From Sandaracinaceae bacterium (lineage in GTDB: Bacteria; Myxococcota_A; Polyangia; Polyangiales; Sandaracinaceae): DNA of 64,000 nt. Positions 7,663 to 18,400 of this stretch are shown here, piece by piece (the stretch's first letter is position 1; each line of letters starts with the position of its first letter). The notes beneath the pieces were generated by a model that worked only from the letters and a program-made list of their open reading frames with translations, was not told the DNA's origin and made no database searches. The stretch spans positions 1-64,000 of the forward strand of contig JAVJQK010000037.1 of assembly GCA_040218145.1 (NCBI GenBank), written 5' to 3'. A program made the position numbers and the translations under genes.

Positions 7663-8766
7663 TCACTGCGCGTCGGTGGGGCCGCCGTCGGTCCGGCCGA
7701 TCGAGATCGCGCGCAGGATGGGGAACAGGCGCCGGACGTGCGGCCCGTTCTCCAACGCGCGCCGCGCGAGTCGACCCGACGCCGCCTGCAGGAGCGCCGC
7801 CTGATCGCGGTCCGCCGGCGGCAGGTTCTCCACGTCGGCGGCGCGGCGCTCCTCGAGCAGGCCGAGCAGGGTGTTCCAGGCGAGCGCCGCAGCGAGCGCG
7901 TCCCGATCGGGGTCGTGCTGCTCCCAGCTGACCGCCCGTCGGATCAGGAGCGCGACGCTGCTGCTCTGCTCGTGGAGCGGGCGATCCTCGACGTCGGCGA
8001 GCACCGAGATCACCTGGGCCACGTCACGATCCACCTGGGTGAACGTGGGCGGGGGGCTCGGCAGTCGGCCGCGGGCGGCGAGGATCTGTCGCATCGGCAC
8101 CGCGATCGCGAGCCCCTCGACGCCGCGATCCATGCGACCGCGCGCCGAGAGGATGCCCACCAGGTGTCCCTCCGCGTCGATCACCGGGCCGCCCGAGTGG
8201 CCGGGGTTCACGGTCATCGTCAGGTGCAGGTCCCCGTTGCGCGTCACGCGGCTGACCTCGCCGCTCGCCGCGGCGGGGATCGTCTCTCGCAGATCGAGCG
8301 GGTAGCCGCTGACGCTCACGCGCTCGGACAGCGTCAGGCGCCGCTCCTCGAGCCCGGTCACGACCTCCTCGAGCGGCGAGTCCAGCGTGAGGAAGGCGAT
8401 GTCCCGATCGGGGTCGACGTAGAGCGGCCGCGCGGCGATGGGCTCGTTGCTGTTGGGCGCGAAGACCACCCACGCGTTGGCGGACCACACGACGTGTCGC
8501 GCGGTGAGCACGAGCCGCGGGCCGATCACGACGCCCGAGCCGTGGCTGCTCAGCGGGTTGGCGGCCACGCGCGTGACGTGCGTCGTGCGCCCTTCGCCCC
8601 GCGAGACGTCGAGGCCGCGGAGCGAGAGGATGCGGACCGTCGCGCGGTCGATGGGGCGGAGGTTGACCGCGGGCTCGGCGTCTTGCGCGAGGGCTGGCCC
8701 CGCGGGGAAGGCCGCCACGATCGCGAGAGAGAGAGCCGGGAGGGACAGGGTAGATAGCCAGCGCAT
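7663..8766 (-). CDS. Secreted trypsin-like serine protease
   Basis: Predicted 367-residue protein. A signal peptide runs to about residue 28 (ALAQDA cleavage region). The chymotrypsin-fold triad is visible: His91 in LTARHVV, Asp122 in DPDRDIAFL, Ser191 in NPGHSGGPVID. No PDZ domain follows; the C-terminal 130 residues are helical and unrecognised, so this is not a standard DegP/HtrA. It is expected in the periplasm or exported. Its ATG overlaps the TGA of the upstream lipoprotein gene (TGATG), which suggests the two are made together and may act on the same envelope target. Confidence 0.9.
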   Translation of the reverse strand: MRWLSTLSLPALSLAIVAAFPAGPALAQDAEPAVNLRPIDRATVRILSLRGLDVSRGEGRTTHVTRVAANPLSSHGSGVVIGPRLVLTARHVVWSANAWVVFAPNSNEPIAARPLYVDPDRDIAFLTLDSPLEEVVTGLEERRLTLSERVSVSGYPLDLRETIPAAASGEVSRVTRNGDLHLTMTVNPGHSGGPVIDAEGHLVGILSARGRMDRGVEGLAIAVPMRQILAARGRLPSPPPTFTQVDRDVAQVISVLADVEDRPLHEQSSSVALLIRRAVSWEQHDPDRDALAAALAWNTLLGLLEERRAADVENLPPADRDQAALLQAASGRLARRALENGPHVRRLFPILRAISIGRTDGGPTDAQ

Positions 8767-9797
8767 CAGTGAATCCGGAAAGAGTCGAAGAACTGTCCTG
8801 CGCGCGAGGCGTGCTCGCTCGCGCCGCGCCGATGAGCCTCGTCGACGATGTAGACGCGCCCGGCCGTGACGTAGATGCGGGCCTCACCCTCACCCGTCTC
8901 GCTTCGCCGCTCGTAGATGTGGCCCGGGAAGCCCGACGCGCTGGTCGGCCCGGCGCTGTCCCCCAGCGACAGCTGGGCGCGGAGGGTCTGCACGACGCCC
9001 TCCGGGGGTGGGCCGTCGAAGGCGATCACCCGGATGCGGTAGCGGGCGTCCCCGCCCCGGCTCTCGTAGGTCCAGCTGTCGCGGTCGCGCCCGTCGACCT
9101 CCACCTCCGCCGACGAGCGGTGGGTGAGCGCCGGCATGCGGACCGAGAAGTCGGCCTCCGGCATGTAGATCGCCTCGAGCTCGCCCGGCTGGCCGAAGGG
9201 CAAGAGCGCATCCGAGCGCTGGAGCTCGACCGAGGCCATGAAGCGCTCGGCGATCTGCAGGGCGTGCTGCTGGTTGGGGACCACCGCGAGCGCGACGTAG
9301 ACGCGGTGCGTCCCGACGAACTGGCGCAGCGCCACGAACGCCCCGTTCGAGGACACGCCGAGATCCTCGCGTCCGTAGAAGCCGGGGATGTCGAGGCGGG
9401 TGGAGCGCCGCCGACCGAGCTCCTGCGTCTCGAACAGCTCGTCCGCAACCTCCTCGGCCGAGATGAGCGGGTCTCCGACGAGCCCTCCCTCCCACTCGGT
9501 CACGATCAGCGCGAAGCTGCCCATGCGGGTCTGGCTGCGCAGCATGGTCGAGTGGAACCGCGCGCCGTCGTCGTCGCGCCCGGTGCGGGTCGACGTCGCC
9601 GCGCCCCCGGGCATCTGCAGCGTCACGCCGGTCCGCGGCGGCCGGACCACCACCCAGCCGGCCATCGCGGCACCACCGGGCGCCGCCGCGCCGTACTGGG
9701 GCTGCGCATAGCCGGTGTTCGGGTAGTTGCGCCTCACGCGTCGGGCGCACGCGGGCAGCAGCAGGAGGATGAGGCTCGAGACGACGATCCAGCGCAC
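8766..9797 (-). CDS. Hypothetical lipoprotein
   Basis: Predicted 343-residue lipoprotein. GTG 9797 starts a signal peptide with lipobox LLLLPAC (Cys at residue 17), followed by Arg residues and a Tyr/Gln/Gly/Ala-rich linker. The body contains two similar-looking beta-rich halves, around WVVVRPPRTGVTLQMPGGA and DFSVRMPALTHRSSAEVEV, that could be an internal duplication. I do not recognise the family. It is the first gene of a coupled pair with the serine protease downstream. Confidence 0.8.
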   Translation of the reverse strand: MRWIVVSSLILLLLPACARRVRRNYPNTGYAQPQYGAAAPGGAAMAGWVVVRPPRTGVTLQMPGGAATSTRTGRDDDGARFHSTMLRSQTRMGSFALIVTEWEGGLVGDPLISAEEVADELFETQELGRRRSTRLDIPGFYGREDLGVSSNGAFVALRQFVGTHRVYVALAVVPNQQHALQIAERFMASVELQRSDALLPFGQPGELEAIYMPEADFSVRMPALTHRSSAEVEVDGRDRDSWTYESRGGDARYRIRVIAFDGPPPEGVVQTLRAQLSLGDSAGPTSASGFPGHIYERRSETGEGEARIYVTAGRVYIVDEAHRRGASEHASRAGQFFDSFRIH

Positions 9798-9851
9798 GGC
9801 GATAGTCTTGCGCGCTCGATGCGCGCTGTCGACGTGCGATCGGAGCCGCGC

Positions 9852-11090
9852 TCAGCGGAAGAGGAGCCCGGTGTCGCTGCGAACCGTTCGGCCAGCGGCC
9901 GTGGTGATGGTGAACCCCTCGGCGTTCGCCGACAGTCGACCGCGGGGCGTGGGGCTGGGGGCGCTCCACGCGTCGCGGGATCCGTGGCCGACCCGCGCGA
10001 CGGTCAGACCGCTCTCGGGGTCTCGGCCCGTGGCCACGACGGCTCCGTCGTGCACGGCGATCTGCAGATCGCCGCCCATCGTCAGCGGCGGCAGCGCGGC
10101 GCAACCCGCCCGGTCACAGCGGGCGAGCGTGAAGCGGTCTTCGTCGGGCCACGCGAGCACGACCGCGGTCGCGTCGCAGGCCACCCGCACGCCCGCGCGC
10201 GGCGGGGTCGGCCGGATGGGCCGCGCGGGCGCGAGGTACACGCCGTGCTCGGCGCCGACGATCCAGTGCGCGTCCCCGCAGACGGCGAGCTGCGTGGCGC
10301 CCTCGACCTCGTGGGGCACGGTGACGTCCTCGAGGTGGATGACGCCGTCGTCGAGCCAGGCGATGCGTGGCTCCAGGACCCGTGGTTGCGCCAGCCGGGC
10401 GTCGACGAAGCGCGGGTGACGCGCCGCCGGCGTGGGCGGCGTCAGCGCGGTCGGCGGACCGTCCGGGGTCTCGAGCGCGAACGGCCCGCCGGTCGCGCCC
10501 GTGATCCGTCGGTCCCCGAGCTCGTCGAAGAGGACCGCGTCGCCCGCTCTGGCCTCGAGGAACGGCCGGCGCGGTGGCTCGAACGGGACGTCGAGGCTCT
10601 CCACGATCAGCGCGATCGGGAGCGGCTCGGGCGGCGGCACGTCATAGCTGGCCCCCGGCGGCATGGTCTCGTCGAGCACGGCGATCGGCGCGGCCAGCGC
10701 GCGCAGCGCCTCGGCCGCGGCGGAGGGGGCCATCTCGGGCGTCACGCGCGGCGCGAGGACCTCGAGCGTGGCGAGGGCGTCCGCGTCGCCGCGCCCGCGC
10801 ACGCTCGCGAGCAGGCCGACGCAGCGCTCTGGCCAAGGCGTCCCCTCCGGCGGTCGCAGGCGGCTCTCGAGGAGCTGCGCCCAGAGCTTCACGACCAGCT
10901 CGCTCTCCGGCTCGCCTCGACCGACCGGCGTCCCCACGAAGCAGCTGCGGGCCACGTCCCACTGCTCGCCCGCCCAGCGGTGGGCGCTCTCTTCGCCCTC
11001 GCGATCGCTGCGCCAGGTCGACCAGACGACGAGGCCCAGGACCCCGGCGACGGTGACGACCGCGGCCAGCCCGCGCTGCCGCGCTTTCAT
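9852..11090 (-). CDS. Hypothetical secreted or membrane-anchored protein
   Basis: Predicted 412-residue protein. The N-terminus has one hydrophobic helix after a basic start (about residues 8-24, AAVVTVAGVLGLVVWSTW), acting as an uncleaved signal anchor or signal peptide. The mature part has an N-terminal helical segment and, in the second half, short repeating strands (IAWLDDGVIHLED, HWIVGAEHGVYLAP, GDLQIAVHDGAVVAT) that look like a beta-propeller-type protein. Scattered Cys pairs fit an extracytoplasmic place. The family is not recognised. It lies 28 bases after the kinase gene on the same strand and may be co-transcribed with it. Confidence 0.78.
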   Translation of the reverse strand: MKARQRGLAAVVTVAGVLGLVVWSTWRSDREGEESAHRWAGEQWDVARSCFVGTPVGRGEPESELVVKLWAQLLESRLRPPEGTPWPERCVGLLASVRGRGDADALATLEVLAPRVTPEMAPSAAAEALRALAAPIAVLDETMPPGASYDVPPPEPLPIALIVESLDVPFEPPRRPFLEARAGDAVLFDELGDRRITGATGGPFALETPDGPPTALTPPTPAARHPRFVDARLAQPRVLEPRIAWLDDGVIHLEDVTVPHEVEGATQLAVCGDAHWIVGAEHGVYLAPARPIRPTPPRAGVRVACDATAVVLAWPDEDRFTLARCDRAGCAALPPLTMGGDLQIAVHDGAVVATGRDPESGLTVARVGHGSRDAWSAPSPTPRGRLSANAEGFTITTAAGRTVRSDTGLLFR

Positions 11091-11118
11091 CGGCGCGCTC
11101 TCATCGTGCGTGCGCTCT

Positions 11119-11994
11119 TCATCCGACGGCGGCGCGGAAGGCCCGCGCGAGCGCGATCGCGCTGCCGAAGCGCCGCGTCGGCTGCCGGCTCATCGCCTGC
11201 GAGACGACCAGCGGCACGTCGGGCGGGAGCGCGGGGGCCAGCTCCGCGAGGGGCGGGTGGTCGCCCATCACGATGTCCATCATCAGCTTGCCGGGGACCT
11301 TGCCCTCGAACGGCACGCGGCCCGAGAGGCACTGGTAGAGGATCACGCCGAGCGCGTAGGTGTCGATGCGCGCGTCCGGCTCGCCTTTGCCCGTCAGGAG
11401 CTCTGGCGCCATGTAGGCAGGCGTCCCGATGAGCTCGCCCGTGCGCGTCAGGCGCTCGAGGCCGAGCACCTTGCTCAGCCCGAAGTCGAGGAGCTTGACC
11501 GGGGAGGCGGCCTCCGCCGCGTCGCGGAGGAGGAACACGTTGGCCGGCTTGAGGTCTCCGTGGATCACCCCGTGCTCGTGGGCCGCGGCGAGGCCCTCGG
11601 CCATGCCGTGGACGATGGGGAGGAGCGCGTGAGGGGACATCGCGCCGCTGGCCTCGAGCCGCTCGTAGAGGGTCTCTCCGTCGAGCAGCTCCATCACGGA
11701 GAAGAGCAGCTCGTCGTCGCTCGCCCCGACGTCGAGGAGGCGCACGATGCTCGGGTGGTCGAGCGCGAGCAGGACCGAGGACTCCCGACGGAACCGCCGG
11801 CGCACGTCGCGCTCGCTCGTCAGCTCCGGGTGGAGGAGCTTGAGCGCCACCTGCCGCCCCGCCTCTTCGTCTTCGGCCTCGAACACCGCGCCCATGCCGC
11901 CCGCCGCGATCAGCCGGGTCAGGCGGTAGCGGCCCCCCATCACCGTGCCGGCGGGCGGCAGGCTCTGGCGCGACGGATCGGCTTCGGCGCCCAT
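11119..11994 (-). CDS. Soluble Hanks-type Ser/Thr kinase, non-RD
   Basis: Predicted 291-residue protein that is almost only a kinase domain. It has a glycine loop (AAGGMGAVFEA), Lys52, catalytic motif HGDLKPAN (Asp147), DFG at 170 and GTPAYMAPE. The usual Arg of HRD is Gly146, so it is a non-RD kinase; such kinases are generally not switched by activation-loop phosphorylation. ATG 11994 is chosen because an upstream extension to 12159 would run into the divergent gene and has shadow-like composition. No membrane helix or sensor domain is present. The start is 65 bases from the divergent glycine-rich gene, a likely shared control region. Confidence 0.92.
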   Translation of the reverse strand: MGAEADPSRQSLPPAGTVMGGRYRLTRLIAAGGMGAVFEAEDEEAGRQVALKLLHPELTSERDVRRRFRRESSVLLALDHPSIVRLLDVGASDDELLFSVMELLDGETLYERLEASGAMSPHALLPIVHGMAEGLAAAHEHGVIHGDLKPANVFLLRDAAEAASPVKLLDFGLSKVLGLERLTRTGELIGTPAYMAPELLTGKGEPDARIDTYALGVILYQCLSGRVPFEGKVPGKLMMDIVMGDHPPLAELAPALPPDVPLVVSQAMSRQPTRRFGSAIALARAFRAAVG

Positions 11995-12059
11995 GCCAGG
12001 CGCATCGTTTCGCGCGCGCAACCACCGCGTCAAGCTGGCTGCGATATCCTCGGCCCCGC

Positions 12060-15000
12060 ATGGTCTACCGCCAGCACGCCTTCGAGATGCCCGACGCGGA
12101 CTCGGGCGAGCCCGATCGGAGCCTCGCGCGGCTCGTGGTGTCGGGGGCGCACGGCGCAAACGGCGCGCACGGCGCCCCGGGTGGGAGCGGCGTCGGCGCC
12201 GGGGCGGATGGGCACCCCGGCGGCGACGCGGGCCAGGCCCGGATCGGGCAGAGCGCCGGCGCGATCCGCGTTCGGCTCGCTCCGGAGGCGCACGAAGGAG
12301 ATCGCGCGCTCCGGCTCGACGCGTGGCTGCGCGGGCCCGACGGCGCGTCGCACGAGCGGACCGAGGAGATCGCCTTCGACGAAGGGGGCTTCATCGATCT
12401 CCGGGCGCGCGGGGGGCGCGGGGGCGACGGCGGTGTGGGCGGGGACGGCGGCGACGGGGCGCGCGGCCATCGCGGCGCCAACGCGACGCGGTACTCGAGC
12501 GGCGGGAACGGCGGCCGCGGTGGCGACGGAGGGCGCGGCGGGAACGGGACGAGCGGCGCGAGCGGCGGGAGCGGCGGGAACGTCGAGGTCGCGGTCTCGG
12601 GCGACGACACGCACCTGCTCATGCTCGTCCGGCACGACGTGCGCGGCGGCGACGGCGGCGTCGCGGGGCGCAACGGTCGCGGCGGGAGCGGCGGCGCGGG
12701 CGGCGCCGGGGGGAGCAGTCACCACTGGACGACGACCGAGTCGTACCGGGACGCCAACGGGAACTCGCGCACGCGAACCCGCCACCACTCCAACCCTGGC
12801 GGCTCGAGCGGCCCGAGCGGGAGCGCCGGCTCGCCCGGGCGCGCGCGCCTGCACGACGGCGCCGACGGCCCCGACGGCCGCTTCCGCATCTCGGTGCACT
12901 ACGCCGACCGCGTCGAGGCGTACCCCGATCGCTACCGCCTCCGCCTGGTCTCGTTCCAGCACCTCTGCGCCAACCGAGACGGCGTCTACGAGCCGGACGA
13001 GCGCGTCGAGGTGCGGGGGCTGAAGGTGATGAACGTCGGCGCCATGCCGACCCCGCACAACCACGACGTGCAGCTCGCGCTCGAGTCGGAGGGCTGGGTC
13101 TGGCCGGACCGGGACGCCCACCTGCTCCTGCCACGCGCGCTCGGGCCCGGGGAGATCGCCGACGTCGAGGGGAGCCTGTTCTTCACCATCGGGGACTGGA
13201 CGCCCGACGCTCCGGCCGACGCCTTCGCGGCCGCCGACCACATCATGCAAGGCGCCGTGCTGCCCGCGGCGCATCGCGCCTTCGAGGGCTATCACGGCCC
13301 CGAGGATCCGCAGGGGCGCTTCGACGTGCGCTTCCCGGTGCAGGCGTCGGTCCTGGAGAGCCTCCATTCGCTCGCGCCGGGCGAGGCGGCGAAGGTGCGC
13401 TTCGCGGTCCGGAGCGTGAGCGCGCGGAGCTTCGGGCACGCGGGAGAGCTGGGCCGGGAGCTGCGGTTCCGGCTGCGGCCCGAGGGCTCGGAGCTCGGCC
13501 CGGAGCACGTGACGCTGCACGACGACACGGGCGCCGCCCTGCCGTGGGACGAGGGCTGGCTGCTCCGCATCGCGTCGCTGGGCCCGCGGGAGACGCGCTC
13601 TTTCGAGGCGACGCTCTCGCTCGCGCCGGACGCGCCCTTCTATCGGAGCGCGCGCTTCCGGCTGAGCCTCGAGCTCGAGCGGCCCCACCGACCCGAGGTG
13701 CGCCCGATCCAGCTCCGCGACTTCGAGTGGCGGGTGGCGCGGCGCTATCGGCGCGTCGAGGGCTGCGACCTGCTGCTCGTGACCAGCCATCGCACGACCC
13801 GCGAACAGATCGAGGCCTGGGAGCGGCTCGCGGCGCGGCTGGGGCTGTCGGTCGCGATCTGGGACTGCTCGCTCGAGGGGCACCTCGACCTGCGCGCGGA
13901 GCTCGGCGCGCACGTCGGGGGCGGGAGCCTGCTCGCCCACGTCTCGGGAGGCACGGTGGTGATCCTGGACGCAGCGATCGAGTCCGCGGCCGGACCCGCG
14001 CGACCCCACCGGCTGCTGGATCGCGACGCGATCGCCCTGATGAAGGCGCGCGACGTGTCGGTCGCGGTGATCGGAGGCCAGGAGGGCGACGTCGACATCG
14101 TGCGCTGGCTCATGCCGGATGACGCGAGCGAGCCAGACGCGCGTCGTGAGAGCCCCGCCGCCCTGCGCGATTCGCTCGCCGGGCTCGGAGACCTCCACGG
14201 TCAGGGAGAGCTCGACGTCCACGAGGTGTGCGAGGTTCATCATGTCGGGTTCTTCTTCGAGCCGCCCTCCGAGGCGCTGCTGCAGCGACGCGCGGAGTCG
14301 CTCTCCCGGGATCTCCGGGACGCGTACCCGAACCGGCGCTTCGTGGTCAGCCCGCGCTACGCGCCCGAGGAGGTCTCGAGCGTGGGCCTCGTCAAGCGCT
14401 GGAGGCTCGGCGAGATCGAGGTGCGCACCACGCTCGAGTCCGCGCGCGGTCGCGTGGTGCACGTCGCCGAACGGCTGGGAGAGGCGCGTCCCGAGGACAT
14501 CGACGGCCCCCACTTCCAGCAGGTCCTGCTCCTGGCGCGCGACTTCGAAAAGAAGCTCGAGCGGCTCGAGCGTGCGGTCGCCGAGGGCGCGGACGCGCTC
14601 CCCGAGGTGCGCGCGATCCTGGTCGACCTCGTCAACGAGCAGCGCGCGGTGCTCGCCTCGCCGTGGCGGCGAGGGCTCTCCCGCTCCGAGATGGAGCGCG
14701 CCCTGCCGCTGCTCCGCATGATGCGCGACCGCGCGGGTCGCCTCGACGCGCGCTCGCCGGAGCAGGAGCCCGCGCTGATCGAGCTCGCGGCGCGGCTGCG
14801 CTACTTCTCGCGGGCCCAGCCCCGCTGGTGGGAGTGGCCGCTCTCTCCGCTGCGGCGCGCGCCCAGCCTGCGCTGGGTCACGCGGCGCCTGCTCGACGAC
14901 TGGATCGAGGCCACGTTCGGGGTGGCTTCGACGCAGACCGACGACCGCGCCGATCAGGGCCGTGGCCGCGTGAAGGACGCGCGGAGGAGAGTCCGCGACC

Positions 15001-15347
15001 GCGAGGCGGCGCTCCGAGACGGGCGTGCGGCGTTCGAGGAGACGCACGGACCGGTGGACGCGCGCGCCCACAGCCGGCTGCTCATGCGCGAGCCGATCGA
15101 GTGGCGCGGCGTCACGACCGACGCCGAGCTGCTCGAGGAGGCCTCCGACCGGGTCCGCTCGACGTCTCGACTGGCCGCGCTTCGGGCTCGGGACGCGGCG
15201 GATGACGCGCTCCGAAAGCGGGTGCGGGAGGCGCAGTCGAGCGCGCGGGAGCGGCTCCTGGTCCGACGGCGCGTCGCGGAAGAGGAGCCCGCGGCGCCCG
15301 TCGAGGTGATCGAGACGGCGCGCGCGCAGGAGCAGGCGAAGCTCTGA
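12060..15347 (+). CDS. Large glycine-rich protein of unknown function
   Basis: Predicted 1,095-residue protein with no signal peptide. Residues about 25-270 are low-complexity Gly-rich stretches (GGRGGDGGVGGDGGDG type) interrupted by ordinary segments, a collagen-like or PGRS-like appearance. Residues about 280-560 look beta-rich, with repeated domain-like blocks. Around 565-680 there is an alpha/beta segment (CDLLLVTSHRTTREQIEAWE, then VSVAVIGGQEGDVDIVRWL). The last 350 residues are charged and probably coiled coil. I do not recognise a named family. ATG 12060 has no clear ribosome binding site; ATG 12087 is the alternative. It is divergent from a non-RD kinase, a possible regulator of it. 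Confidence 0.85.
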   Translation: MVYRQHAFEMPDADSGEPDRSLARLVVSGAHGANGAHGAPGGSGVGAGADGHPGGDAGQARIGQSAGAIRVRLAPEAHEGDRALRLDAWLRGPDGASHERTEEIAFDEGGFIDLRARGGRGGDGGVGGDGGDGARGHRGANATRYSSGGNGGRGGDGGRGGNGTSGASGGSGGNVEVAVSGDDTHLLMLVRHDVRGGDGGVAGRNGRGGSGGAGGAGGSSHHWTTTESYRDANGNSRTRTRHHSNPGGSSGPSGSAGSPGRARLHDGADGPDGRFRISVHYADRVEAYPDRYRLRLVSFQHLCANRDGVYEPDERVEVRGLKVMNVGAMPTPHNHDVQLALESEGWVWPDRDAHLLLPRALGPGEIADVEGSLFFTIGDWTPDAPADAFAAADHIMQGAVLPAAHRAFEGYHGPEDPQGRFDVRFPVQASVLESLHSLAPGEAAKVRFAVRSVSARSFGHAGELGRELRFRLRPEGSELGPEHVTLHDDTGAALPWDEGWLLRIASLGPRETRSFEATLSLAPDAPFYRSARFRLSLELERPHRPEVRPIQLRDFEWRVARRYRRVEGCDLLLVTSHRTTREQIEAWERLAARLGLSVAIWDCSLEGHLDLRAELGAHVGGGSLLAHVSGGTVVILDAAIESAAGPARPHRLLDRDAIALMKARDVSVAVIGGQEGDVDIVRWLMPDDASEPDARRESPAALRDSLAGLGDLHGQGELDVHEVCEVHHVGFFFEPPSEALLQRRAESLSRDLRDAYPNRRFVVSPRYAPEEVSSVGLVKRWRLGEIEVRTTLESARGRVVHVAERLGEARPEDIDGPHFQQVLLLARDFEKKLERLERAVAEGADALPEVRAILVDLVNEQRAVLASPWRRGLSRSEMERALPLLRMMRDRAGRLDARSPEQEPALIELAARLRYFSRAQPRWWEWPLSPLRRAPSLRWVTRRLLDDWIEATFGVASTQTDDRADQGRGRVKDARRRVRDREAALRDGRAAFEETHGPVDARAHSRLLMREPIEWRGVTTDAELLEEASDRVRSTSRLAALRARDAADDALRKRVREAQSSARERLLVRRRVAEEEPAAPVEVIETARAQEQAKL
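12145..12860 (+). repeat. Glycine-rich low-complexity coding repeats
   Basis: Irregular GGN/GGC-rich triplet and hexamer repeats encode Gly-Gly-X runs broken by short non-repetitive segments. They lie wholly inside the 1,095-residue gene and are a likely site of slippage variation. Confidence 0.7.
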
Positions 15348-15431
15348 GGCGTCCAAGATCGCGGCGCGCGTCGGGGTCAGCCTGCCGTGGCGACTTCTCT
15401 GGTACCGTACCGATCCGTCATGGGGGGGCAC

Positions 15432-18400
15432 ATGCGCGCGGCGATCGGGCTGCTCTTGTTGGTGGGCTGCGGCAGCGACGCGGCCCTCGATCGCACGCTG
15501 GCGACCGTGGTCGAGGTGCGGGGAGAGGCGACCGTCTCCGAGGACGCGGTGGCGCGGCTCGGCCGCGCGGCGGCGGACCAGGAGCTGGCGGTCAGTGGGC
15601 TGGCGCGCCTGGAGATGGACGTCGGGCCGCAGCTCCTGCTCGACGACGGCGCGCGTCTGACGATCGTGGACGAGCACACGCTCGCGCTCGGCGCGGGCCG
15701 CGTCTACGCCGAGGCGGGGGAGGGCGAGGAGCTGCTCCTCTCCCGCGGCGAGGTCACACTTCGTCTCGCGGACGCGGCCGTCAGCGTCACCGCCGAGCCG
15801 CTCTCCCTGTACGTGATCCGCGGCTCGGTCAGCTGGCGGAGCGGCGACGAGCGCGGCGTGGTCGAGTCGGGTCAGCGGCAGACGTTCGCGCCGCCGGCCA
15901 CGGAGCCGGTCACGCTCTGGCACGACTGGACGGGCGGGCTGGCGCGGCCCGGACCGGGCGACGCCAGCGGGCCGGCGGGGGTCGGCGTGCTCGAGGCGCG
16001 CGTGCCCGAGGAGGTCGGCCAGGCGCGCTGGCCGCTGGTGATCCGTCGGCTCGACGTGCAGGTGCGCGTGGTGGGCGACATGGCGCTCACCGAAGTCGAG
16101 CAGGTCTTCTTCAACCCGGCGAGCGAGACGGTGGAGGGGCTCTACCGCGTCCGGGTGCCCGAAGGGGCGGTGCTGCAGCGCTTCGCGGTGGATCGGAGCG
16201 GGCGCATGGTCGACGGCTACGTGCGCGAGAAGGCGCAGGCGCGGCAGGCCTACGAGGCGCAGGTCTACCGCGGCTCGACGCTCGACCCCGCGCTGCTCGA
16301 GTGGGTCGCGCCCGGGCGCTACCAGGCGCGCATCTACCCCATCGCGGCCGGCGAGACGCGGCGCATCGTCGTGCGGTACGCGGAGTGGCTCACGGCGCGC
16401 GACGGCGCGCGGCTCTATCGCTACCCGATGGGGGCCGGGCGGCGCGCGCCGCGCATCCAGGAGCTGTCGGTCACCGTCGAGCTCGACGAGTCGGGGGCGG
16501 AGCACGTGCGGGCCGGGATGGGCGCGGCGATCGAGGAGGGGCGCGTGCGCCTCCGCCGGAGCGACTTCGCGCCGCGGGCGGACTTCTGGCTCGAGCTGGA
16601 CGCGCCCCAGGGCGGGCAGCGCGCCTGGCAGGCGCCGCACGAGCCGCCGCCGCGCGCTCCGAACGCGCCGGCCGCCATCGGCGAGGCGGACGAGCGCGAC
16701 TACTGGTACCTCCCGCTGCGCTTGCCCGACGCGCTGTTCGAAGACGCCGCCGAGGAGGGCATGGACCTCGTCGTGGTGGCGGACGTGAGCGCCGCGACGG
16801 ATCGCGCGCACCTCGAGCTCGGCCGCAGCATGGTCGAAGCCTTGACGGCTCACCTCGGCGACAACGACCGCGTGGCGATCGTGACGAGCGACCTGACCAT
16901 CCGCTCGCTCGCGGGCGAAGAGGGGCTCGGGCCGGCGACCGAGGCGCGGGTGGACGGCCTGCTCGACGCGCTCGCGCGCGCCCCTGCGGGCGGCGCGACG
17001 GACCTGGGGGCGGCGCTGGGCGCGGCGGCGAGCCTGCTCGCGGAGGATCGGCCGGGCGCGGTGATCTACATCGGCGACGGCGCGCCCACGGTGGGTGAGA
17101 TGGAGGCGGCCGGGCTGCTCGAGCGCCTCGCGCGGCTGCCGGCGCCGCTCCGGCTCTACGCGGTCGCGATCGGCGCCGACGCCAACCTCGATCTGCTCGA
17201 GGCGCTCACGCGCGGGGGCGGCCTGGCGCTCCGGGTCGAGGAGCGAGCGGCGGCGGCCGACGCGGCGCTGTCGATCCTCGCCCACGCCACCGAGCCCGTG
17301 GCCCAGCGGGTCGAGGTCGACCTCGGGACGGGCATCGAGAACGTCTACCCGCGCCGGCCGGTGGACGTGGTGCGCGGCGCGGTGCTGCCCGTGGTCGGTC
17401 GCGTGCGCGACGCGCCCCCGACGCAGATCACCGTGCGGGGGCGGATCGCGGGCGAGCCCTTCGAGGAGACGCTCGACGTGGCCACGCTCACCACGGAGGC
17501 GGCGACGGACCTGCGCCTCCGCTGGGCCGCGGAGCGGCTGCGGCAGATGCTGCTCGATGGCGGTGGGCGCGAGGAGGTCGCGGAGCTCGGCACGCGTTAC
17601 GGGCTGATCACGCCCTTCACCAGCTACTACGTGCCGAGCGCGCAGGAGCTGGGGCACCTCGGCGCGGCCGCGCTGCCCTGGATGGATCGGCCGAGCCTGC
17701 TCGCCGAGGCGCGACCCGAGGCGTCGGGCTGGCAGGGCGCGTTGATGACGATCGCGCTCGGACCGCTCGCGCTCGCGGGCTGCGCGGACCGGGAGGCGGC
17801 GTCCGTCGGCTCGACCCGCGCCGAGCTCGATCTCGAAGGCGAAGCGATGGAGGAGATCCCCAGCGCCGCGCCCATGGGGGCGCCCGAGGAGACGGCGACG
17901 GACAACCGCTACGCGATCCAGGGCGCCGCGGACGACAGCGTCGCGCCGGCCCAGCGGGCGCAGCCGACCACCGAGTCGGAGCGCAGCCGCGGCTACTACG
18001 CGGACGACCCCGCCGAGCCCGAGCCCGAGGCGGTGGCGGCGGCTCGGCCCGCGACGCCGCCTCCGCCCCGGTCCGCGAACGAGCCGGCGGACGTCGCGGG
18101 CGAGGACTTCGGCCTCATGGGCGCGGGGAGCGGGGGCGGCGGCGGGCAGCGGCGCGCGCGTCGCAGCTCGGCGTCGTCGGGGGCCCGAGCCCTGCTCGAC
18201 ACCTTCGGCGGCGGAGACGGCGCGCCCGCGCGAGATCGCGGCGAGCGCTCGGATCGCCTCGCCGACTCCACGACCAGCCAGGAGCAGTCCAACCTGCGCC
18301 AGAACGCGCGCGGGCCGGCGGGCGCCGAGGGCCGCACGCTGGGCTGGGCCGCGGGCGACGACGACGAAAGGGACGAAGACCTCGACACGCTCGACCTCGA

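Noticed and set aside
15401-15411. Palindrome GGTAC-C-GTACC before the VIT-VWA gene.
   Set aside because: Arms are only five bases and there is no promoter near; too short to support an operator.
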